From Mugil cephalus (lineage: Eukaryota > Chordata > Actinopteri > Mugiliformes > Mugilidae), in the NCBI RefSeq assembly GCF_022458985.1, contig NC_061779.1, forward strand, positions 22,365,001 through 22,429,000: a stretch of 64,000 nucleotides of DNA. The letters run 5' to 3'. Both the position numbers and the translations under genes were made by a program. Under the pieces are notes generated by a model. It worked only from the letters and a program-made list of their open reading frames with translations. It did no database searches and was not told the origin of the DNA. Positions 23,601-35,800 of this stretch are shown here, piece by piece (within the stretch, counting starts at the first letter, position 1; every line of letters begins with the position of its first letter).

Positions 23601-26095
23601 CTATAGATATGTCAAGTGTACAATTCTGTTGAAACAGGTTCTTGTAAAAACAAAATAAGTGGTGAATCATGTCAGAGCAGCTGTGAAACACTGAGGGCTT
23701 CTCCCATGCGTGAAGCCATTCTTTTGTTGATTCGTATGCTGTGAAGCTATTCGTGATTCCAGCTTCACTGATCTGGAGATCTAGCTAAAGAACAGGTACC
23801 CCTGAGCTCATTGCTGTGACCACTGGCTTCACTCTGAGCGTGGTGGTTATTTTGCTGCGTGCTGTTTAGCTTACGGCAACGTTTAGCCAGGTTTGGATGT
23901 GTTTACCACCAGAATAGGGTTACATCTTGCCGTCCTGCCCCACTGTCCAGACAGATGAAGAACAGACAATTGACACATGTTACGTGACTGGTACTCGCCA
24001 GAAAGAGCTGCAGCTCAGCACTTATGGTTAAGTTTGGTACACTTAACGATTGTCTTCCCTGTGTTGCATTTTATTTGTAGTCTGCATCTGAGCAATATCT
24101 TTCAACAGTGAGATGCTGCTGATGGTTTGTGAGCTCTTTGTGGCCTGTGGATCGAACAGATGCAAGAAAAAATAGTCTTGTATAAGAAATTTTACAAGAA
24201 TAGTTGAGATTTATTTGTAGTCAATCAAAGTCGCTTCAGGTGAAGACTGGTGTTTATTACCTTTAATGTGTCACATAGGTTTACAGGCATTACATATGTT
24301 GTCATTTTTAAAATAATGAGGCAAAGGTTCTGATATGATTTACCCTCTCAGCTAACAGGGGTATTCACTCTTTTAATGCCCACTACATGGATGCTCTTTG
24401 ATCCGGAGTCATCACATCGCTCTTCTTCTGAAAATACAAAGTACAATCTATGATTAGTATTAGTTAAATGCCAGCACTGACTCTGCTTTTATTTCTGACA
24501 TGTTCCTACATACAAACTTTCATAACATAAGGCCTGAAAAAGATTTACATAGACTGACCTCAAACTAAATGTGAAGGCTGCCCCTGTTATGTTAATGGAC
24601 GTGATTGCTACATTACATCCAAGCAAAGCTTCAAAAACATTTATCTAACTTACTGGTTAAAAAAAAAAAAAAGAGACGAACGGCACATGAGAAAATGTGA
24701 ATTTTCTGAACCAGCTGTGGATTCTGCCATTAAAGGACTGACCAGTTGTTTCCTCTATACAGGCTCTGTATCTGATGCCTTCGTCCAGTGCTCGCTGTGC
24801 TCAGTTCCCTCGTGCTCAGGACAAAGTCCACTTCTACATCAAACTGAGGGAGCTCAGAGATCAGCTGAAGGGCGTCCGAAGAGTCACTGAGATTGAGGAG
24901 GTTAACTACTCGTTTGACCTTAGTTTGGCTAAAGGTAAGCGGGGCCACGGCTAACTGAGCTTTGTTTAAATTCATGTTATACAGCCTTTATTTATCCGTT
25001 TTACTCACTCAAGGTAGACAATAGCATTACAGGACTATGTTTTTTTTTGTTTGTTTGTTTTTTTAATTTATAGGTGCCATTTGACATTAAAACCTTGTCA
25101 TTAGTTCGGGATGTAAATCCAGGTTTTGTCCTGTTTGGCATTTAGTTTAATCTTCCCTTTTTACATCAACAGAGGATGCTAAGAGGATGGCAATAAAGGA
25201 GGAGCAGTACGATCCTGGTTATGAAGATGCCTATGGCGGAGAATATGTAGCAAGAGGACCCGAAGGAGGCCAGACCGAAGGCCAGACCAACGGTCACTGT
25301 ACATTTTCAACTCCTGAAAACACAGGTAACCACAAACGGTGTTGCAAGTGAGGCCAAGCCTGACTGGAGCACGAGCACCAAAACGCACAGCGAAATGGAA
25401 ACTAATGAAATGCAATAAAAATGTCAGGTCCTGCTGGACTCATATTGTCAGCTAAAATAACTTCTCAGATGGGATAATAACATACTGACATCCATGTACG
25501 TTCAGCTGGTGCTAAAGCTAACAAGTATTTATCAGAGGAAATCAGTACTTCATTGTCCTATATGCTGAACTTCCAAGCATCAAATATTCACATTTTACAC
25601 TTTATCGCATTTTATCTATTATTTTGAATTATTTAAAGAGTGAAACTGTTTGCAATGATAAATACATTCACAATCTTAACAGATGCAGAGTGTTGTCATA
25701 GACTGCACAATCTAATTTGGTTCACATTGCGATAAATGGTTAAATGTGCAGGGTTTCATCAACATGTTACTGAAATCAGCATGAACGTGGTGCTCATCCA
25801 CTGAGGCTCCTGTGTTTCAGTCAGAAACGTCTGGTTTGTTGCTCAGCTGGATCGATCAACATGTTGTTTGGTTGTGTGGAGCCATCAAAACAGACTTTCC
25901 TTTCAACGTTGTTAGCGTCACATCAGCATATTAACACTGCTTCTGTTTGCGCATTCTTTGTCTTCAGAAGGAGCACAGGAGGCGAGCACGTCACAGACGG
26001 CAGAAGGCCAGCTCCCAGACGGACAGTGGATGACCCAGTCCTTTGCAGATCAGATTCCAGACATAAGTGGCGGACCAAAAGACGGCAGCATATGA
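20639..26095 (+). CDS. tdg: Thymine-DNA glycosylase, tandem copy 2
   Basis: Paralogue of the preceding gene with the same order of intron phases. Ten coding exons: 20639-20697, 21572-21738, 22130-22467, 22549-22618, 22999-23134, 23295-23377, 23464-23558, 24763-24934, 25173-25325 and 25968-26095 (466 residues). Residues about 86-137 form a Lys/Pro/Ala-rich tail (repeats such as PKAPKPPK) resembling linker-histone tails. The AT-hook of copy 1 is reduced to KKRGRAA. Catalytic Asn is 192 in IGINPGL. The next motif reads [16 protein letters not shown] where human has [16 protein letters not shown], so human His150-His151-Tyr152 are Arg-Trp-Phe. [16 protein letters not shown] and [16 protein letters not shown] are kept, as is the sumoylation-type IKEE (Lys382). 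The C-terminus keeps [13 protein letters not shown], close to human [13 protein letters not shown]. The upstream half has no detectable break. Confidence 0.95.
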
Positions 26096-27391
26096 TGACG
26101 AGGGCTCCAGACTTCAGCCAGCACATTCATTTACCTCTGTCCGTCGGGTTTTATTTTTTTATTTTTTTATAGTGTCTGAGTGGAATATAAACACGTAGAT
26201 GGACTTTTTAGAATTTTTGCAGGATATTCCTTCTGCACATTCTTTTTTTGTGGTCTTGTAAACGCACGTGATCATCTTCAAGGCAGTCTTTTTAAATATG
26301 TGAAATCAGGGACTTGACAATGATGCTTGACTGTCTTTGGAGGAGGTCATGTATTTAAACATTTGTTTTGCTTTTGTACTGTACGCTACTGCACCGTGAT
26401 GCAGTAAGTGTAAACATTCACGTCTACTGTTCACGCAGTAGATGAAACTCCAGGTATGTGACTGGTGCAGGGTGAGCCTGTGTGATCCTCCGCTTGCAGT
26501 GAGGACTTAGCTAGCATTAATGTTTTACATTCATGGTGCTATGAACTAATGATACAAAGCAATCGCTTGAATAAAAATCCAACTCATCACGAACGTCAGA
26601 GAGCACTTCTGACAAGCCTTTCAATACAATGTTACAGAACTCAAAATGGGTTTATTTTAAACTCTATCTTTTGCTGTTGTTGTTTTATTGTTTTAGGAGT
26701 TTTAGAATAATCTTCTACGTTTATGAAAATGTCATTCACAAGGAATTTTATGAAACGTTTGTCAATTAAAATGTCCTGATGATGCTTTTTCTAAATTGTT
26801 GTTCAGTCTTTGTGAGCATGAGATTTTTATTTTAATTTCTGGAGAAGTAACAACAAAAAGAAACAAGTAACCAGCATACAAAAGAACAAGCAACAACAAG
26901 CACTCATACAGAATGTAACATCACGACGTCAGAGGTAGATTAAAAGATTTGGCAATGCCACAGAGGAACGCATCTTCACATAACTGACTTTAAGTTAAAT
27001 GGACAATAAATATTCATAATCAAAGTATTTGGCAGGCACATTTTAAAGCATTCACTCAATTTCATCAGGCTGTTTTGGTCTGTCTGAACAGAACTATAGT
27101 TTTGGTCATGATCTCAATATATATTTATTTATTTTTTCTTGTTAAATGGATGCAAACACATAAAAAATATATTAATTTAAATGAGTTCACTGCAGCTTAA
27201 GTGCTCAAACTATAGTGGTTATTTGCATCTCTAAATTGTCTTCCTTCTGTCCCGCTCACAGTTGATGGTGTCGTCATTTACTTCCGTGTTTAACGTCACC
27301 TTGCCGCGTGCAGGTGAATCCGTGTCGGTCGAGATGAAGCAGAGCAGGTCCAGGTTACTGTTGCTGTCCCAGTGGAGATGTTTGTTGAAGC
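26096..27391. other. Convergent 3' spacer between tdg copy 2 and the lipase pair
   Basis: AT-rich sequence with no coding signal. A canonical AATAAA at 26570-26575 probably ends tdg copy 2. A minus-strand AATAAA at 27124-27129 could end the downstream patatin-like gene. Nothing else is recognised. Confidence 0.45.
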
Positions 27392-30300
27392 TCAAGATTC
27401 TTCTTGAGGCCAAAGTTGGAATTTCTCTGTCACCTGCTGAGTGGTCACGGCGGCGTGAACCAGAGGACGTGACGCTGCAGATCTGCTCCCGAGACACTCT
27501 GGAAGATGAAAACGAGCCCCAGATTAAGAAGCTGTGATCTTGTGTTCTTGCTAGATCTTATCAGTTTTACAACAGCAAATACTGTATGTAGCAGGAGGCA
27601 TCGTGTGTGTGAAAAGTAACATAACTGCCAAGCCATTGACTGAGATTAAATGAATTGATTTGGTAAAATCAAAGTTAAATAATGTACCTGCTGGAGTGAT
27701 TATCACCTTCGATGTTCCCGGTCTGCTTGCAGAAATTTTCAGACGAAGCCAGCAGTCTGCACACGGCCGCAGATCCAGATAATATCACGCTGTCACAACA
27801 AAACACAATTATTATTATTAAAGTGATGCCACCAAGTGCTGTTCGTTCAAATCCAAGAAAGGAGTGGGATCCCCCTGCACCATGCCTTTGTTTTTACACC
27901 ACTTTACCTTTTGGTGAGTGAGAAGGTCGCCTCCACGGGCAGGATGAGGAGGGTCAGTAAATACATAACCGCTTTCACCAGGAGGAAGTCTGTGCACCAC
28001 GCTGACCAGCTGCCACCATCACGACTGTCCCTGCACGCCTCGCACAACACTAACACACACAGTCACACTGTAGAGATCATCCCACATTATCCACATCCAC
28101 CTCATTTGAGCAAACACTTCTCCAACAACAGAGGTGTTAAATAAAATCGTTATTCATGTTGCAAACCGGCGAGCGACTGGTGATCCAGTCCCTTCTTACC
28201 TCTCTTGATGGCCACTGGGAGGTTCTCTATGACTCTGTGGTCCAGCCACAGATGGTCTTCCTGATGAGGAACATGTCCGTTGAGCATCCTCTTCTTCGTC
28301 CCACAGTCTTCTAGTTGACACAGCTCCTTCACCAGCTCACAACAAGGAGGTTTGGCTCCACCTGCCTCCACCACAACACGGTGGGGGATGCACTGCGCTC
28401 CCCAGTCTAAAACAGACAGGTGACTGATGACCGGTTTCGGTTGAGGCTGACTGACATAAACAAGCAGGTGGTGAAAATGGAAGCGCATACCTCTTTCTTT
28501 CAGGAAACGAAGCGCGTCCATGTAGCCGTTGTGGCAGATTTCAGCCAGCTTCTGTCGAAGCAATGAAAAAATGTTGGATAAACCACATCTGCTCTCAGTT
28601 GGGATTGATCTCCAAGGGATCTGGAAAGGCACCGACCTCGAGCGGAGGAGGGAGGAAGGACGTACAGACACGATGCACGTTGCCGGTGTTGACTTGAATG
28701 CTAACGTTGCCGTAGTGGACGTCAAAGAAGTTGAATGTGCCCTCTCTGGGGCAGATGTCAGTCTCGCCTGAGAACGGGGCCATAGTGATGGTGTTTCTCT
28801 GCTCGAACAGGGGCATGTTGTTGCTCAGAGCTCCGTCCATGTAGAACTGAGAGGAGACAGAAATGACTCAGTCTAGAAGGTGTTTTCAGATGACCACACG
28901 AAAGAGACATTCACAGGTAGACCAAAAAAGCCTTAAAATTTTTACATCATCTCAAATATTATCATGAAATGTTTGTGGATTTTTTTTTTCTGTGTTTCAA
29001 AAGGTGTGGCTGCATTAGAAAGACACAGACAAATACACATCATATTTATTTTGTTGTTGTTACAAGAAGAATTAACAAAACTAAATTCTTGACAGTTTCA
29101 ATATGTCAGTTCTCAACATTGTCAGTATCAAAGTCATCAAATAACAGAGAATGTGTTCAAAACTGAACAAAAAATAAATAGCATTAGTTCGCATTGGCTC
29201 TAATCCTGAGCTCTAATTTTCCCCATGGGCCTTTCACACTGTTGACGGGTAATCTTTGGTTTACACTTTGAAACAGACCTTTTGATAATCCACCACAGAT
29301 TTTCAGTGTGGTTCATATCCGGGGATTGAGCCGGCCACTCTGAGACCTGGATACTGAGCTCCTGAAGCCAAGATCTACTGGCCCTGGATGTGTGGCAAGG
29401 GGCATTATTTTGTTGAAACGTCCAGTTTCGACCTTGATAGAACCGCATGTGGGAAGCAAGTGGGTTTGTAGAATGGCACAATATTTGGCAGAGTTCATTG
29501 CGCCATCACAGACAGTGAGATGACCAACGCCAGCAGCATTCATGCATCCTCAAACCGTGACTCTGCCTCCACCATTTTTGGCAGTAGGTTCTGTACATGC
29601 TGGAGATAAGGCTTCGTCTGGGATTCTACGTACCCTCACATTAGCGGGAGGAAGATAAAGCTGTAAACTGGACTCATCTGACCACAGAATCTTCTTCCAG
29701 TTCCTGACTGTCCAGGTCTTGTGTGCTTGGGCCCAACAACCTCTGTCTCTCATTCATCAAGAGCTTCTTGACAGCCTTGTAGGACATTAAGCCATGCAGC
29801 TGTACACTCGCTGGCTGAGAATCTGTATCTTCAGCTGTGTTTCCTGCATTAGGTTCCTTGTTTTGGTCATTTTTGCCTCTAAAGAACTTTCAAATGTGCT
29901 GGCTTTATACAGAAACAAAGCACGGCAACAGAAAAAAGTGTCTTTTAATAAAAAGCATGACCTCTGGTACCAGTGATCCATTAGTGGATCACTGGTACCA
30001 AAATGACCCAGTACTCAAAATTTCTTATGTTTTTACAATCAATTTTAAGTTTTGTTTGTATTGTTTAGTATTTTGTCTGTAACTAGACTAAAGTGCAATA
30101 TTTCACAAACACATGGGGTGTCTGAAAACTTTTTTCTACCACTGTATGTACACAGGACCTGTTTCAGTGTGCTTTCTCCTATATGTGTGTGTTCTGCTAC
30201 AGTTACTAAGGTCCTACATCACCCAGATTATCATTTTCTGCAAATCTTTAGTTCGGAGTGTCAGTGGAGAGACAAATGTCTCTCTTCAAGTATCACATCT

Positions 30301-31584
30301 TCAAACTTATCGACTTACCACTCCACGGTACGAAGGTGGGATGAAACCACAGTAAACGGGGAAAAAGCAGCTGCACATGAGAACCTGCAAAGGTACAAAA
30401 ATCAAGCCTGACCTCCAGAAGTGAGAAACTGGAGCTTCAGCTCCTGGCATTTTGCTGAACATCAGCGCAGATGATGCGAAGGAACCTGACGTTCACCTGG
30501 ATCAGCTCCTCCCTGCTGTCGAACTCTGACACCAAAACGTTCTCCCCGTCGACCAGTCTGGTGAGGGACACGCAGAGCTTCCCGGAGGCTCGGAGGTGGG
30601 CGTCTTCTGGGAGCTTGACCAGCAGGGAGTCCCGCACGGTCCGCAGCAGACTGAAGGTCGGGTGGAAAACTCCCAGAGTGTGTTTTCTGGCCTCTTTCGC
30701 CGTAGTCAGAACATCAACACATAACTCTTCTGAGGAGAGCAATACAACAAATCAGCGTCTGTGAGGAAGTCAGCCGGGTCACGGCATATCTAACACGAAG
30801 CTATTAAGGTTGTAACATTATCCAAGTACCTGGAAAACAGACACACAAATAACGTTTATCAGAACGTCTTTTAATGTTGTTTGATTATCATCGCTGTGCT
30901 TCAGCGTTTTTACTCTCATTCATTGTCTTGTCTCTGAATACTACATGACCTATGGAATTTGCCCCTCACTATTGCATGAGCTGTGTTGTTTACTCATTCT
31001 ATCATACACGGCACTTGTTTTGAGATAACATATCCTTGACCTCTATGAATAACCAAGTGTGCGACAGAGAAACACCTGTTGTGACATGTCGGATAAAAGT
31101 AGATTAAAGTATTGGATATATTAGCAGTTTAATAGCATAACTGCCTAAGTCATATTTGAACGTTTTCAGAAAACAAGAAAAAAAAACTGTTTTTAGCAAG
31201 CGCATTTTTTGTTTGTTTTTGTTTTTATTGATATTGTAAAAGAAAGATCAGTTTTCAGGATTTTCTTATTGTAGCACTATATAAGAAGAAGACACACTGC
31301 TTTTTATTATCATGGGGAAATCAACCTAAAAACTTTATTAGGTTAATAAGTTCTACAATATGAAGCCAGAGTGACTCACCAATAGGAATCCCCACACACA
31401 GAGCTGCGGCCACAAGACAACCCGAAGACGCCCCGCAGATTTTAGAGGCGCCGTGAACCAGCCACGGGACCCGCTCCAAGATACAGCTCAGAGCTCCCAC
31501 ATAGTAAACACTCCTGAATCCGCAGCCTGCAAAAGAGAGGTTCCACTCCTCGGCCCCGGGAACCATCTTCTCTGACGTTCCCAT
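27392..31584 (-). CDS. Patatin-like lipase, PNPLA2/3 type, downstream tandem copy with divergent C-terminus
   Basis: Family members hydrolyse or transacylate neutral lipids at lipid droplets. Coding exons: 31380-31584, 30497-30729, 30319-30384, 28637-28846, 28491-28551, 28200-28406, 27908-28049, then 27707-27789 and 27392-27498 (last two less certain). The oxyanion motif SFAGCGF, nucleophile motif GASSG and Asp motif YMDGALSNN are intact. The first ATG (31584) gives Ser53 and Asp172; an internal ATG at 31566 with a better Kozak context gives Ser47 and Asp166, as in human PNPLA2/3. Exon 7 keeps the hydrophobic [11 protein letters not shown] stretch. The next exon, homologous to the [16 protein letters not shown] exon of the other copy, is shortened and read out of its ancestral frame, so the tail after about residue 375 is novel or degenerate. 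The donor after exon 4 (GAG|GTCGGT) is weak. Likely active but possibly decaying. Confidence 0.8.
28910..30148 (-). mobile_element. Tc1-like DNA transposon relic with transposase remains
   Basis: Minus-strand open pieces between about 29200 and 29753 are Tc1 transposase: KILWSDESS (first Asp), NNAPCHTS (second Asp changed to Asn) and [16 protein letters not shown] (Glu region). They lie in different frames, so the gene is dead. A right end at about 30113-30148 reads GGTGTCTGAAAACTTTTTTC and then TACCACTGTATG, like a Tc1 terminal repeat. A degraded counterpart may start near 28910 (CAGGTAGACCAAAAAAG). The element sits in intron 3 of the downstream patatin-like gene, same orientation. Confidence 0.75.
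29965..30000. repeat. Perfect 16-bp inverted repeat (hairpin)
   Basis: TGGTACCAGTGATCCA at 29965-29980 and its exact reverse complement at 29985-30000 are separated by TTAG. It lies inside the Tc1 relic, about 110-150 bases from its right terminus. Confidence 0.9.
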
Positions 31585-32886
31585 CAACCGCGAGACTGAC
31601 GAAAGCTCGAAACCGAATCTCTAACCCTGTCTCCCTTCCTATTATCTGGTTCCCTTCAGCACTGAGTCCACCTGTTGTTTTCTCCACTACAACCAAGTAC
31701 TTTGGATGGTGATGACGTAGCATTACACAACATACTAGGCTCAAACGTCACGGTTCAAAATAGAAAACAAACTGGGGACCCCTCACTAAGACCAGCTGAA
31801 TGACATGTGACTCCATTTTCATAACACACTTAACCAGCTCTCTTCTGTTTACAGCAGTGTGGGAGGGACAAGAGGGGCATGGGGACAGCAATAATTTCTG
31901 ATTGGTTCTTGGTCATGGCTGGTTATGGAGAAGTAGGCAGCGTGCCACAGCAAACCAGCCAGTGTTGAATTAGTGAAAGTCAATAAATGAAATGAATAAA
32001 AAAGGTTACATTTAGTACATGCCTGATACTCCTCCCATAATCTTGCTATAGAGCAGAGAAATACAACATTCATTGAAAACGACTCCTTACTCTCTTACTC
32101 TTACAAGTAAATTGACTTACTGTACACTTGTTATTTATATCCCAGTTAGTGTCCTGATTTTGTTTTATTTGTATGCTTGACTAATTACGTCTTTATTTTT
32201 CACAGCTCTCTGAAACCTGAACACTGTGTCATTTCTGTTACACCAACATTTCTTTATGTCTGTCAGAATCAGACAAGAGTCTGGAACCTAGCCCAAGTCT
32301 CACTGGGTGAGAGGCAGGAAACAAAGATCACTTACACTCACAAGAACACCGACAGCACATAGAATCACCATTATCCATTTAACTTAATAGTTGCATTTTA
32401 CTGTTCGGCCACTTGGGGACACCACAGGAAGTCTACCTAAAAATCAAATAATTTGCTTCATTCTGTTCAGCCCCACCTCTAATTCAGACTGCTGTGTCAT
32501 ACGTCAGTTTTTTGAAAATAACTATGTGCTGAAAGTTGGAACAGGACATGAAATGATCTGTGCAGCTGGGGAAAAGGGCAGAGCCAGGTGATGATTCTCT
32601 GAGGGTTTGTCGTGTTGAGCTACACCCCACACATCACATATGATCCCTTAAAACATGCAACAAAGCACTGATCAGTTCAACTTTAATGTGGGAAGATGCT
32701 TATTTTACTTTTCAAAAAGTCTATTAAAAGAAACAAATACATGGTACAAGAAGAAACAACTTTTTATTGGACACAGATGCTCATATCTGGTATTTTCATT
32801 CGCATCCATTTATTCAATATTTTCAATTAAGTGCAAAATAGACTGAACGCAGAAATGGACGCTGACTAATTCTTTGGCTTGAGGTC
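31585..32886. other. Spacer between the tandem patatin-like genes
   Basis: This 1.3-kb stretch holds the promoter of the downstream copy and the 3' UTR of the upstream copy. A minus-strand AATAAA at 32763-32768 is a fair poly(A) candidate for the upstream copy. No additional exon or repeat was recognised. Confidence 0.45.
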
Positions 32887-35800
32887 TCACGATTGCGGAG
32901 GCCCAATATTTCGAAGCCATCCCACAGCCCTGCCCAAAACCGAAGAGCCTCTACCTGCACTTGGAGGTGACGTCACGGGGGCTTCATCAAATTTGGAGGT
33001 GCTGCCGGCAGTGGGGGTATGCGGTGGAGTCAGGGGCATGTGATGAGTCACATTGTGCTTGGCAAAGGTAAAGTCATGGCTGGACGTGGGAGAAGCTTCT
33101 GGACATGCTGTTAAACCGTCCGGGTTTTCACTTCCTTGACTCCACAAGTTCAGGGCTGAAGGCAAGCTCGTAGATCTACGGAGGGGTGATTCACTGGAAA
33201 AAGAAAACGAGTCTGGTTACAAGCTATTTGGATTTCATAGCGCTCTTATGATGCACAGTATATGAGCATGTGGCTGTCCATCACTGAATAATTCCCAACA
33301 GAGTGACTACACACCAGCTTTCCACCGCTAAAATTATGTGGGGTACTTTGGCTCGATTCCAGTCAAGCCACTTTTAATAATAATTACAATTTGCAACGTT
33401 TTGATTTAACGTCGCCATTGAGCTAGCAAAGAGCTATTTGAATTCACAGTCGCATGTGTTTGCTGTGAAGCTAAGGAGGTCAACTCCTTCCAGAAAAGCG
33501 TGGTCTGTTTGGATTGGTCTGCTCCAGCGATCACAGCAGCCACCACTGACTCGAGCTGAAGCCGAGAGCTGAAGCCGATGGTGCTCTACCGGGTAGTAGA
33601 TAGAGGAATTTTGAGGAAGCTTTTCTTTGCATGTTAAACCAGCATACGCCCCATAAAGCAGGTGAGTCATCATTTGGGTGGACGCCAAAAGAAGAATCTC
33701 ATTGTACAGGGAAACATGTTTCTATACAGCGTATGTGACAATAAACTCTTTGAATCTTGGATCTTAAAAAACATTTAATCATCACTCAACAACAATCAAC
33801 AATCATCAATCATCGTTCATGGGAACTGGGGTGGTATCAACATGTGAATCAGATATGTTGGTAACAAGTGAAATATGTTAAACTGCTGAATAAGCTGTTA
33901 CAACATCTTGTGCTGATTGTAGGTAGGTAATAAATGAACCCATTGTGAATGTTCTTTTGTATCTATAAATCAGCGCTCAAGATGTCTACTTCACTTACTC
34001 ATTTGTTCAAAAGAAGATACCTCCTAAACAAATAACTACATGTGCCTGAGATGAAATATCACGTCCGTCACCTGCTCCTTCATAAAGAATTGGAGAGTGT
34101 ATGTTGCACTGCATACCTTTCGCTGTCCTCCGTCTTGTGCTTCAAAGCTTGCTTATAAATCCCTCCAGCCATTCCATAGAGCCAGTTCACGTCCCTCGGC
34201 ACATCTGGAATCCAGTCAACTAGTCTGGAGGGAGCAACGAAACAGTTAGTACATAGAGACACTTGTTGAAAAAAAAATGGCAATTTTTGTGTGTGAATTA
34301 AGGAAGAGGGGAAAGAGAAAATTGTCTAGTTAATTTTCTCCCGTTATGTTGTAAATAATCTACATTTAATACATTTGACTTGAGGGCAAGCTGTAAAAGT
34401 TACTGATGCGTTGCAGCTAAAAATGAAAGTTTTTTCTTTGTGGAGTGAAGAAAATGCTAATCTGAGTCTAACTCTAACCTCTGTTAGTCTGCCTATTAGT
34501 CAGCGCACTCTCTGTTTTTAGAGTAATGTCTTTTTTTTATAAGTGCATTGTCTCTCACGTTTTTTTTTTTTCACTGTTTGTATTGTATTGTTTGTCATTG
34601 CACTGCATGGCTGTCACTGTTACCGCCCTGTCTGCGCCATCTGCACCGTTTGCACGGTTTTTGGGTTGTCTGCATAAGCTTGCACACGCTCACTTTACGC
34701 TTCATGTAGCTCCACGATTCTGGAGGAACGTCCTCTCATCTCACCATGCACTGCACGTGCTATGTGTGGTTTAAATGAAAATACAAACCTCTTTGACTTT
34801 AACGCCGCACACTATCACAAGAAATAATAAATGATTTATCCTCTGTTCTAGCCTCCAGTTTCTGGCATAAACATAACAAAGTTAGTGTTTGATTTGCTGA
34901 TGTTAGTGTGGATGTAGTGGGTGTTGTGAGAATAAATAAAAGCTAGTACTTCTGGGCCAGAGAAGTCACTTTCTTCGGCAGGTACTCTGTCACCTGGGAC
35001 AACAGACCACCAGCAGTGTGCGTCTCTCTGCAGGCCTCACATAGCACTGGCACAAATACAGAGATTTTACAGACACAGTTTTTGCATTTACTGTACTTAC
35101 ACAGAGAGGTAACAAATGTATCAATCGTCTCTTCAGTGACTGTCATTACCCTTCTGAATGTTGAATGGGAGGTTCTCTATGACCTTAGGATCCAACCACA
35201 AGTGATCATCCTCAAGTCTTTGCTCCTCTGCGTTCTCACCAGACTCCTGATCTTCAGCCGGCTTCTTCACCAACTCACAACAAACGAGTCTGGATGAATC
35301 TGTCTCCAGACTTCTGAAGGGGCTCTCCCTGCTGATCAGATCTGTTACACGTGACATTGCACATTAGTTTATTTCAAAGAAAGGGTTTACATCTGTTAGG
35401 AACATTTCCTGGATGATAAATCCTCAGTTTTAGATAAGACAAGATAAGATGTACTTACTTTTACTGATCCTCAAAAGGGAAATTTCGGTTATTCAGTTTA
35501 TATAAATATTCAGTATCTAAAAACGTCCTTACTGTTTTCTTGCAGGAAGCGTAGCGCATCCAAGTAGCCGTTCTGGCAGATTTCAGCTATTGCCTGTCAA
35601 ATCCAAGAACGCTTGATAAGAAAGCAACCTCAGCTCATTCTATACTATATCGCCAGTGTTTACTGGCGAGGGCAAAACAGGATTTCAAAGTCAACTCTGA
35701 TTAAAAAAAGAAACAAGCCATGGTAAACATGGTGGTAAAGCATGCGAAACCTCTGGTGTCAGTGCTGAGCACGGTAGCATTATAGTAACTTCAAAGAGTT

